A DNA stretch of 64,000 nucleotides, taken from assembly GCF_003813965.1 (NCBI RefSeq), contig NZ_CP033896.1, positions 682,001-746,000 on the forward strand. The letters run 5' to 3'. Source of the stretch: Corynebacterium choanae (GTDB lineage: Bacteria; Actinomycetota; Actinomycetes; Mycobacteriales; Mycobacteriaceae). Position 1 is the stretch's first letter. Each line of letters opens with the position of its first letter. The notes under the pieces were generated by a model. The model worked only from the letters and a program-made list of their open reading frames with translations, did not search any database and was not told the origin of the DNA. The translations under genes and the position numbers were made by a program. Positions 34,090 through 41,907 of this stretch are shown here, piece after piece.

Positions 34090-36651
34090 TTACTCATCTG
34101 CGGTATCCAACCGCACCATGAGAGCCACCGGCAGCAGCTGAAATAGGATCGCACAGTCAATGGTGCCCTCATAGACAGTACCGGTGAGCTGATCACACCA
34201 GCGTCCGGCAGGAAGGCTCACTGTCGTGTTCCCCCATCCGCCGAGACGTGCCAACGCTTGTGGACGCCGCACACTACACGCAATCACCTGCGGTACCCCT
34301 GTGTCCACGGCGCAGCGGGCAAACCCAACCACTTGCGCATCTGCCGGTCCAATAGCAAACAACGGCTGATAGGCGCCTTGCATAAACACCGCCGGCAGGG
34401 CGCGTCTCACCTTTAGCGCGGCAAACGTCACCAACTGTTTCACCGCATCAGGTGCCTGCGTAAGAAGCGGCCACCGCCCATGCTCCGGGGTGGCTTGGAA
34501 CCGAGCAACTACCGTTTCACAACAACCCTTGTCATCACCCTCGACCAGCTGCATGCCCACCCGGATCGCAGGCGCATCCTCTGGGGCGATGAGACCAGCA
34601 GCATCGATTCGGCAATCCTGCTCAACCACCGACAACGCAGCTGCCCGCTCGTCATAGTTGACCGGGCGCCGATTATCCGGATCGACAAGACTGTGATCAA
34701 AAAACTCGGTGCCCTGATAAATATCCGGCAACCCCGGGGCACACAGCTGCAGCAGCTTCCGGCCTACCGATATCATCTGCGCTGCAGGAACAAGCCCATC
34801 CACATAGTCGGCAATAACTTCAGTGACCGGACCGTGCAGCAACTGCCCCAACCAGTCAAGATGTGCCTGCTCAAAATCGGAATCCACCGCCGTCCACGTC
34901 GAATGCACCCCCGCTTCCCGGATCGCTTTGACCGCATAGGCGTTCATCCGTTCCGCAATATCTTGCACCGCTGTCCGATCAGCAGGCCACAGACCCAACA
35001 GATTCTGCAACAGAAAATAGCCGGTGGCCTTATCTGGTGGCGGCGACACCGCCATCACCGTCTCCACCATATTGATAAACGCCTCCGGATCATCCGTAAA
35101 CGCCACAATCCGAGCCCGCACATCCTCACTACGCTTCGTGTCATGCGTCGACAAGGTGGTCATCGCCTGCGGCCACAGCCGCAACCGTTCCTTCTGCAAC
35201 AAATGAAACTCTGCCGGACCTACCCCAAACCGTCCCGGAGCCCCACCAACCTCCTGCAACGCCACCAGCCGACAAGCCCGATAAAACGTGGTGTCCTCCA
35301 CGCCTTTAGCCATGACCGCACCACACACCTGTGCAAACCGTACACTCGCCTCCCCGCCTGCGATGAGTGCTGCAGCGATAAGATCTAAAGCGTCGCGCCG
35401 GGAAGGAAACGCCCGAGTCATCTCGGCAATAACACTGGAACGCACCCGAGACAAAGAAATATAGTCCGCCCGATACACAGGCATCGCCGCCACCAGTTCG
35501 ACAATGGTGTCTTTGAGCTGTTCGTCGCTGACCGACCGGCCGGCAGTTGAGAAATTATCCCGGCGACAAGCCCGGGCAAGCCGGGTAACTTCGGCAGCGA
35601 GCTCTTCCGCTGCAACTTCCCGTTTCAACGCCTGTTCGAGCGCCTGCACCGCGGCACCATCCCACGGGGAACCCGATAATGCCAGCGCCTGCATCGATAA
35701 CGGCGACTCTGCTTCGCGGGAGATGAAAATACCATCAAATTCGCGCAGCGCATCATAGCCAGTTGTGCCGTCCACGTTGAGACGCGGATCCAATGGCTCA
35801 TCGACAGATAAAATCTTTTCAATTACCAGCAGCCGCTCATCACCAATGACTTCCCGCAGCCGGCGCAAATACTCAAACGGATCGGCAAGCCCGTCGGGAT
35901 GATCGACTCGTACCCCGTCGATGAGATCCCGGGCAACGAGTTCCCGCAGCAGTCGATGAGTATGTTCAAACACCTGCGGAAGTTCCTGACGAATACCGGC
36001 GAGATCATTCACAGAGAAAAAACGCCGATAGCCGATCGTGCCGGAGTCCCAATTCAACAGCTGATAGCTTTGCTGGTGCAACGTCGCCTGTGGACTTTCG
36101 GCTTTCGTGCCGGGGCGAATAGGAAACACATGTTCGTGATATCGCAACACCGGCTGGTCGGCGACCGTGTCGAAGGTGACCGCATCGATCCCGTCAGCGC
36201 CGAGCACTGGCAGCCCAAGTTTGCCACCTGCGCCGTTGTCTTCCCGCCAGTCAATATCAAAATACTGTTCGTATTCAGAGTCGGTTCCAAAGGTCAACAC
36301 ATCCCACCACCACTGGTTCCGCCATGGTTCGGCGACACCAACATGGTTAGGCACGATGTCAATAATCACCCCCAGGTTATGCTGCCGAGCGGTAGCCACC
36401 AGTGCGGTGAACCCTTCCATTCCCCCAAGCTCCGGATTGATCGTCGTCGGATCGACAACATCGTAGCCGTGGCTCGATGACGGGGGAGCGGTACAAATCG
36501 GCGACAAATAGATATGAGAAATCCCCAGCTTCGCCAAATAGGGGATTACCGCTTCGGCATCGGCAAAAGTAAACCGATCTGCCGGCGAACCAGCTGCCGG
36601 CCCGCGCAGCTGCAGACGATAGGTGGCAGTCAAAACTTGTTGTTGCTTCAT
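34090..36651 (-). CDS. treY: Malto-oligosyltrehalose synthase
   Basis: 853 residues. A GH13 enzyme that turns the reducing-end glucose of maltodextrins into a terminal trehalose unit. Signatures: TYRLQLRGPAAGSPADRFTF at the N-terminus, ISHIYLSPICTAPPSSSHGY, IIDIVPNHVGV, DGVRVDHPDGLADPFEYLRR (nucleophile), LLVIEKIL (acid/base), ALREFDGIF, TTLSTHDTKRSEDVRAR and FYRACRLVALQEVGGAPG. The C-terminal LPDIYQGTEFFDHSLVDPDN is characteristic of TreY. It works with TreZ (29-31 kb) and the debranching enzyme GlgX (42-44.8 kb) in making trehalose from glycogen. Confidence 0.95.
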   Translation of the reverse strand: MKQQQVLTATYRLQLRGPAAGSPADRFTFADAEAVIPYLAKLGISHIYLSPICTAPPSSSHGYDVVDPTTINPELGGMEGFTALVATARQHNLGVIIDIVPNHVGVAEPWRNQWWWDVLTFGTDSEYEQYFDIDWREDNGAGGKLGLPVLGADGIDAVTFDTVADQPVLRYHEHVFPIRPGTKAESPQATLHQQSYQLLNWDSGTIGYRRFFSVNDLAGIRQELPQVFEHTHRLLRELVARDLIDGVRVDHPDGLADPFEYLRRLREVIGDERLLVIEKILSVDEPLDPRLNVDGTTGYDALREFDGIFISREAESPLSMQALALSGSPWDGAAVQALEQALKREVAAEELAAEVTRLARACRRDNFSTAGRSVSDEQLKDTIVELVAAMPVYRADYISLSRVRSSVIAEMTRAFPSRRDALDLIAAALIAGGEASVRFAQVCGAVMAKGVEDTTFYRACRLVALQEVGGAPGRFGVGPAEFHLLQKERLRLWPQAMTTLSTHDTKRSEDVRARIVAFTDDPEAFINMVETVMAVSPPPDKATGYFLLQNLLGLWPADRTAVQDIAERMNAYAVKAIREAGVHSTWTAVDSDFEQAHLDWLGQLLHGPVTEVIADYVDGLVPAAQMISVGRKLLQLCAPGLPDIYQGTEFFDHSLVDPDNRRPVNYDERAAALSVVEQDCRIDAAGLIAPEDAPAIRVGMQLVEGDDKGCCETVVARFQATPEHGRWPLLTQAPDAVKQLVTFAALKVRRALPAVFMQGAYQPLFAIGPADAQVVGFARCAVDTGVPQVIACSVRRPQALARLGGWGNTTVSLPAGRWCDQLTGTVYEGTIDCAILFQLLPVALMVRLDTADE

Positions 36652-37009
36652 GGCGAGCTACTCCCTTGCCCGGTGGTGTGTGGCGCGCCGTGGGGCATCT
36701 TGAACGACTCACAAATACCTACACAGCTGTGTGAGCTGGCGTACCGCAATCCTGCAGGAACTGGCAAAAGGTTGTGATCACACCACCGCAGATTGATTTG
36801 CTGTGACACACAGCGAAGCGGCACCCTTGCATGTTGATAGCCGAGTGCTTCCGGTTATCTGCCCCGCGCCTGGCTGGGTTTAAGCATAAAAGAAAACCAT
36901 CACCCCGGCAGGGAAACCACAATGTTGCACACAGTCCTCAATTTGCCCACCATCGCTGTTGGCGGCTTGGCACTGGTTGGTAAGCGGCCGCCACCTATGG
37001 CGGATTCGG
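36652..37009. other. Intergenic region upstream of treY
   Basis: About 360 bases containing the presumed treY promoter and the 3' flank of the next minus-strand gene. No gene, repeat or clear hairpin is visible. Confidence 0.3.
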
Positions 37010-37753
37010 TTACCGTCTACCGTCGACGTGTTGCGGATGCCTACGTCGCAGCACCTGCGGTCCGCTGGTGGTTTGCCGACCACGAAGTTGTTGTACGACG
37101 TTTCCACCAGCAGGACACAACTGTGCAGGGAAACCAGACAAATATTTCATCGGCATACCGGTGATGGCAGCAGGGCCGGCTGAGTGTGCCAAGTGTGCAG
37201 CAAAATCCAACACTTCTTGATTGAGCTGTCCTGCGCCGACTGTAAACACCACGCCCTGTTGTGGGGCAAACCAGCGGGGCTCATCGTGTAGCACCTGCGC
37301 CAAATAGGTGTTCATGCGGTGAAACAGTCGTGGATGGGTAAGCCACTCAGAGGACATCCCGTTACTGCTGCGAACCTGGAGTCCTGGCAGTGCAGTGCCC
37401 GCCAAATAGTGCAGTGGGCGCACCTCAAAGGGCTGCTCATCGTCGGCAGTTGCAGCTGCTAACACTTCGGCGGCGACAATATTCCACAAATTTGCCACCC
37501 CACCGGCAAGTAGATCGCAAGAACTATAGGTGAGCAGTTGACCATTTTGGACAAACGCGCAGCGGACATGCATGTTTAATGCCAGTGAGGCTGCTGGTGC
37601 AACCTGTGCAGATCCCCCCTTTGCTTGCAATGCTTGCCGGGTGGTCAACAGCTTCGGGATGATCTCCCGGGCGGTGCACCCTGCAGTACTGATGGATGTT
37701 GAGGTGGCACTGCGGGTGTCGCTGGAATGGTGTTCTCTGGTGTGTGATGACAT
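37010..37753 (-). CDS. Unrecognised soluble protein
   Basis: 247 residues with codon use like the neighbouring genes. There is no signal peptide or membrane segment. Features are a Ser/Thr-rich first 20 residues, a mixed alpha/beta middle (LNMHVRCAFVQNGQLLTYSS, FEVRPLHYLAGTALPGLQVR), HDEPRWFAPQQGVVFTVGAG, and a very basic last 30 residues (RQTTSGPQVLRRRHPQHVDG). The basic tail may be read-through into non-coding DNA if the true stop was lost. I do not recognise a family. It is upstream of treY on the same strand, 358 bases away. Confidence 0.5.
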   Translation of the reverse strand: MSSHTREHHSSDTRSATSTSISTAGCTAREIIPKLLTTRQALQAKGGSAQVAPAASLALNMHVRCAFVQNGQLLTYSSCDLLAGGVANLWNIVAAEVLAAATADDEQPFEVRPLHYLAGTALPGLQVRSSNGMSSEWLTHPRLFHRMNTYLAQVLHDEPRWFAPQQGVVFTVGAGQLNQEVLDFAAHLAHSAGPAAITGMPMKYLSGFPAQLCPAGGNVVQQLRGRQTTSGPQVLRRRHPQHVDGRR

Positions 37754-38426
37754 GATCGCTCACTGTCTTTCGCAACGAAGAAGCTCCACGGTCACTGGAT
37801 AAACCCCGGCGGTATTTCCACACCGTTGGGGCTGTCGTCACAGGATGGCTCCCTGTGTTGACGGAACAGCAAAACCTTGCAAACCTGATGTGCTGTGGAG
37901 CTCCCAACGAGTACACCTTGCTACGGTTGAACGATCATCACCGGCCGCGGTGTTGGGGTGTGGCAGGCCGGGCACATTCCCACAACGCACCCGCCAAGTG
38001 TGATGCAACATCGATCCACACTGTGTACAACACTGCCGCCTACAAGCGATGAACCCCAATCGGCAAGGACATCAGGCGTTCCGTCGAATTCAGCACTATG
38101 TTGGGGTGCTTTCTTCCCAAGTGAAAGCCGCCACCAACTTGGCAAGTGCTGTTGACAGTGTGGTTAGACTAGCCCGCGCGATGAGATGGTTCCATGGAAC
38201 GTTCCACAATTGTGTGTTAGTTCACCTGACAGGGGTATTGAAGTGCTACAAAACAGGGGTAGTAAAGGTGATACTAGTCGTGTGGCGGGGTGTATTGTTT
38301 GCGGCCTGCCGCATCGGCGACCCCAAGATGCAAGACTCACCCTGCGCCCGCGCCAGCCAGATGCGCTGCAAATATTTACAACCCTATGCGGCGCCTGGTG
38401 ACTACGGCAATTGCCAATAATGCAGG
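37754..38426. other. Intergenic region with a possible broken zinc-ribbon gene
   Basis: About 670 bases. On the minus strand, 38059 to about 37960 reads CCTQCGSMLHHTWRVRCGN. A shifted frame then reads GMCPACHTPTPRPVMIVQP to a stop at 37921-37923. Joined by one frameshift, these give CxxC ... CxxC spacing like a zinc ribbon. This is weak and might be chance. Nothing else recognisable. Confidence 0.25.
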
Positions 38427-40076
38427 CTAAAAAGGCGGCTCCAAATCGGCAGGGGTCGGCGGCTGACTTATCCCCAAGGCGGCATACAGCTGTTCATCCG
38501 TCCAGATCTCAATATGTTGCCCCTGGCTTTGATACTGCTCTGCTTTGGTGACTTTGGAAGTCTTGGATGGCCAAGGGCCTGCCACCAGCAGCGTGGTTTT
38601 CTTTGTCACATTCTGCTGGCCGACCGCGCCCCGCTTGGCAAGAGCCTGCATAATGTCGTTTTTCCCAATGAGCGCAAAATCGCCAGAGAGCACCACATGT
38701 TGTCCATAAAACACATCTTCCGGGTCGGCATCGGGGTTCGGCTCCGGGATAACCAGTTTTTCCCGGTTCCCCTTCCAGTAGGCACGCTTGCCGGCCTGCG
38801 CAGCAGTCGAGCTACCCCGGGAACGCGCCGCCGTGCCACCCTTTGGCGAAGAATTCTGCGAATCTTTTCCACTGGCTGTTGTCGCGGATGATTCCGTTGC
38901 CCCAGATGGTGATTTTGTAGTGGACGAAGCACCAGTGGTGGCTTGACGATTGCGGTCTTGTGGTGCGGTACTTGCCGCCACCTCTCCGTAGGCGACTTGG
39001 GCATCGGCAAGAGTGAGCATTGCGACCTGATTTTCGCCATGCAGACGACCTGGCAAAAAGCCTGCTGCCCGCACCATACTGGCTAAGTCCATCACTGGCG
39101 CATCAAGAGTCGTATCCTGTGGTGCGGCGGCAGTTGCAAGCACCGCCTGATCGTGTTGTTGCCGCATCCAACTTGCCGCGATATCAGCAATCGTATTGAT
39201 CCTTTGTGCCGGATCGGTGTTGTTGCGTAGTCGCAATTCGACGAGCATATCGGCAATCGAATGGGGTGTTGCTTTTGTCGCTGTTGCGGCCGCATCGTTT
39301 TGTAACGCTGCTGCGGGCGGACGGTAGTCACCGGCCGGTCCGGCAGCAAGGCCACGTAAACACACACCTTCCATTGGGGCAATAGCGACCCGGAGCCGTT
39401 TTGCTGTCAGCTTCAACCGGCCACAGGTTTGATACAGCGAATCGGCGATGAGTAACCCTTGGCGGTGTTGAGAGTCAGCGTCGGAAGCAGCAGTAGCGGG
39501 GTGCTGTTCGCTGCCGACCCGTTGTGTTTCCTGCACGAGTAACTCCACTGCTTCAGTGAGCGTGCGTTTATCGACAGCATCATCGCCACGCAAACTAAAC
39601 CGGTGAATAGTGCCTACCGTGCCGTCAATCATTGCAGCAAAGCTAATCGAGGTGGCATGCGCCCAATCCGCGGGCGGGGCCTGCACATCCAGAATCACCC
39701 CGGTGACTCCAGCTGTTTCGCCACCAGTGACCGAATCCACACTTTCCCCAGCGAGAATCCGTTGCATAGTGGCGGCAAACGCGGTCGCTTCCTCGGTTTG
39801 TTGAGGCGCAAATCGCACCAGCACGGTGGAGGAGGTCTCACCACCAGCTGCGGTGCCAGCTGATGATTGCTCAGTCGTCTGTGCATGCTGCGCAATGGTG
39901 AGTATCACCTGCTGTGGGAGCGGGTGTGCCGCTGGAACATAGCGAACAGCCGCAATATCAGGAAGCGGAATCAGCTGGTCGCATCGCCCTAAAGAGCGTC
40001 CCAACAGGTCGGGGGACAGCTGTAGGTGTTGTTGTGTCAATGTCAGATGCATTCCCAATGCGGACACCATGGACAT
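38427..40076 (-). CDS. BRCT-domain protein
   Basis: 549 residues. The C-terminal about 85 residues form a BRCT domain (GQHVVLSGDFALIGKNDIMQ, LAKRGAVGQQNVTKKTTLLV, HIEIWTDEQLYAALG), as found at the end of NAD ligases, RFC1 and some exonuclease-like actinobacterial proteins. A flexible Ser/Thr/Gly/Lys-rich linker (about residues 370-440) precedes it. The N-terminal 350 residues have a PH-like start (GRCDQLIPLPDIAAVRYVPA) and a helical part, without nuclease or ligase motifs. It may be a DNA-damage-linked adaptor. This is an inference from the BRCT domain only. Confidence 0.75.
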   Translation of the reverse strand: MSMVSALGMHLTLTQQHLQLSPDLLGRSLGRCDQLIPLPDIAAVRYVPAAHPLPQQVILTIAQHAQTTEQSSAGTAAGGETSSTVLVRFAPQQTEEATAFAATMQRILAGESVDSVTGGETAGVTGVILDVQAPPADWAHATSISFAAMIDGTVGTIHRFSLRGDDAVDKRTLTEAVELLVQETQRVGSEQHPATAASDADSQHRQGLLIADSLYQTCGRLKLTAKRLRVAIAPMEGVCLRGLAAGPAGDYRPPAAALQNDAAATATKATPHSIADMLVELRLRNNTDPAQRINTIADIAASWMRQQHDQAVLATAAAPQDTTLDAPVMDLASMVRAAGFLPGRLHGENQVAMLTLADAQVAYGEVAASTAPQDRNRQATTGASSTTKSPSGATESSATTASGKDSQNSSPKGGTAARSRGSSTAAQAGKRAYWKGNREKLVIPEPNPDADPEDVFYGQHVVLSGDFALIGKNDIMQALAKRGAVGQQNVTKKTTLLVAGPWPSKTSKVTKAEQYQSQGQHIEIWTDEQLYAALGISQPPTPADLEPPF

Positions 40077-40823
40077 CAGGCCTAACCCACTTTCTGTGAC
40101 GACGTGTTGGAAAGCGAAGAACCAACCTTATCCGGCAGCAAGCGACACGATAGCGCTCACTGATCCCCGATCTCCTGGAAATGCTGCGCCCCAGCTGTGT
40201 TGGAGGAACCCATGACCGAAGATATACCGAATATGGCCGCTGCTGCCGATAGGTGAATCTAGCTTACCCGCTAGCTTGCCGAGACAGCAGGATATCCCGC
40301 TTGGGCAGGAAAAGGATGTACCGTATCGCTGCTGCTGGTTGTCGTTTCTGCAGGGTTGATTGCTAGACTGCACACACCGTATCCAACCCACCAAACCTGT
40401 CGATTGTTCGCCTGTGCGGCCGCAGCAGACGTGTTCATCTCGGAATGTTGGTCGGTGTCTGCCCCGGATGGTTGTTTACCTGCACTAGCAGACATCAAGT
40501 GCCACTGATTGACAATTGCGTGGGTTGGTCACCATGGATACCGTATTTGCGCAGTATGCAACCTATCAATGCGAATACCTGCCAGGCTCGCGCTGACCAG
40601 CTGGTAATGATGCTCCGGCAAGTCGGTGTGGGCGTGCAGGTGTGTAACACCGGTAGGGTGAACTGCGGATGGTACCCATGTCAGCACCATGCATGTCGCA
40701 GGGCTTCGCCAAGTCAGTATTATTTGGTCTCCTGTGGCTGTTGCTGATACCACTGCAATATGGCGTGCGGACCGATTCCGTGACGGCTAGTCACATATTG
40801 CTAACCCTAGGAGTGATGACCAC
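40077..40823. other. Divergent intergenic region without a convincing gene
   Basis: About 750 bases between the BRCT gene (-) and the lipoprotein gene (+). A 14-codon frame, MTEDIPNMAAAADR, starts at 40213 directly after GGAGGAACCC; it could be a leader peptide or chance. No other recognisable content. Confidence 0.3.
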
Positions 40824-41552
40824 TTGTATCGCCTGACCCGTTCGAAGAAGACGCTTGTTGCGGTTGCTGCTGTATTGCCATTGACGTTGGCTGCCTGCAG
40901 CGGTGGTGACAATGATGACAACGCAACTGATACTGCCACCTCTACCGCAACGTCGACGTCGACGACCACCTCGACGACGAAGACGAGCACCAAGTCTTCC
41001 TCTAGCACAACTGAAAAGGAAGACAAGGACAAGGATAAGAAGAAGGATCCGAAGCCGGAAGAGTCCACTGCTGCTGCAGAAGAAGTAACCGTGACGCAGA
41101 CTGCGACAGCCACGGTTGTTGAAGAAGTTCCGTTGGACACGGCTAATCCGCTAGCCCCGCCACAGATCGAGCCTGCGCCGGTGCAGCCTTTGGGCGGCCC
41201 AAATGAGGCCACCCCGGAGATCGAAAATGATCTGCGTAACCTGCTGGCTAGCTCGCTGACCGGACCGGATATTCAAGCCGTGTTCATCAACACCTTCAAC
41301 AACACCTGTGATGCTGCCCTGGCTGAAGTTGGTGGCCGGGATGCGATCACTAACAAGGTGCGTGCTGAAGTGCCGCCACTGCCGATCCCACCAAACATGG
41401 GTGCCCGCGTTGATGCGATCAACAACCTGGTTGTCAACGGCGATGAGGCGACCGCCGAGGTGACGGTGACTGCTAATGGTGAAACCCGCACCGATTCGCA
41501 GTACTTTGTGCGGCAAGGTGGCCGCTGGCTGCTGTGCGGACAAAACGCCTAG
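40824..41552 (+). CDS. Lipoprotein with a Thr/Ser/Lys-rich linker (paralogue 1)
   Basis: 242 residues from TTG 40824, preceded by AGGAG at 40808-40812. The lipoprotein signal ends in the lipobox TLAAC. About 60 residues of low-complexity linker follow (Asp/Thr/Ser, then Lys/Asp/Glu), ending in the VTVTQTATATV type of sequence. The C-terminal domain of about 120 residues has two cysteines (NNTCDAALAEV and WLLCGQNA) and NTF2-like strands (NGDEATAEVTVTANGETRTD, QYFVRQGGRWLLC). Its layout matches the lipoprotein at 46672-47358. Surface exposure beyond the cell wall is likely; function unknown. Confidence 0.75.
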   Translation: MYRLTRSKKTLVAVAAVLPLTLAACSGGDNDDNATDTATSTATSTSTTTSTTKTSTKSSSSTTEKEDKDKDKKKDPKPEESTAAAEEVTVTQTATATVVEEVPLDTANPLAPPQIEPAPVQPLGGPNEATPEIENDLRNLLASSLTGPDIQAVFINTFNNTCDAALAEVGGRDAITNKVRAEVPPLPIPPNMGARVDAINNLVVNGDEATAEVTVTANGETRTDSQYFVRQGGRWLLCGQNA

Positions 41553-41662
41553 TTTGAACACTGCACAGGAAGCCGCAGGCGGGGTGCCGCCACAACGCAC
41601 CCCGGTGCCATCGATGTGGTAGGACACATCAGGTTCGCTGATCGGCTCTGACTGACATATAT

Positions 41663-41716
41663 AACCGCCAACTGACCCCTTCATCTGGAAGGGATGAGTT
41701 GGCGGTTGTTGTGTTT
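41663..41716 (+). terminator. Terminator after lipoprotein gene
   Basis: AACCGCCAACT (41663-41673) pairs with AGTTGGCGGTT (41697-41707), with an inner CCCTTC/GAAGGG stem, and is followed by GTTGTGTTTT. Confidence 0.8.
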
Positions 41717-41762
41717 TGAGAAAGCCGGCAGTACTGCTGTTGGCTGCTGTGCCGATTATCGC

Positions 41763-41817
41763 AAAAACCGGAAGACGCCAACCTCGCCGTTCCAGGCTTT
41801 GGAGTCTTCCGGTTTTT
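41763..41817. terminator. Bidirectional terminator between lipoprotein gene and glgX
   Basis: Perfect 14-base arms AAAAACCGGAAGAC (41763-41776) and GTCTTCCGGTTTTT (41804-41817), A-rich on the left and T-rich on the right, suited to both converging genes. Confidence 0.82.
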
Positions 41818-41907
41818 CTATCACTTACCGAGCTTCACCAGTGGTGAATCTTTGACGATGTCGCTTGAAAAAAGTATTTACTACCGGTGTTTTTCCCGGA
41901 TGTGGGT

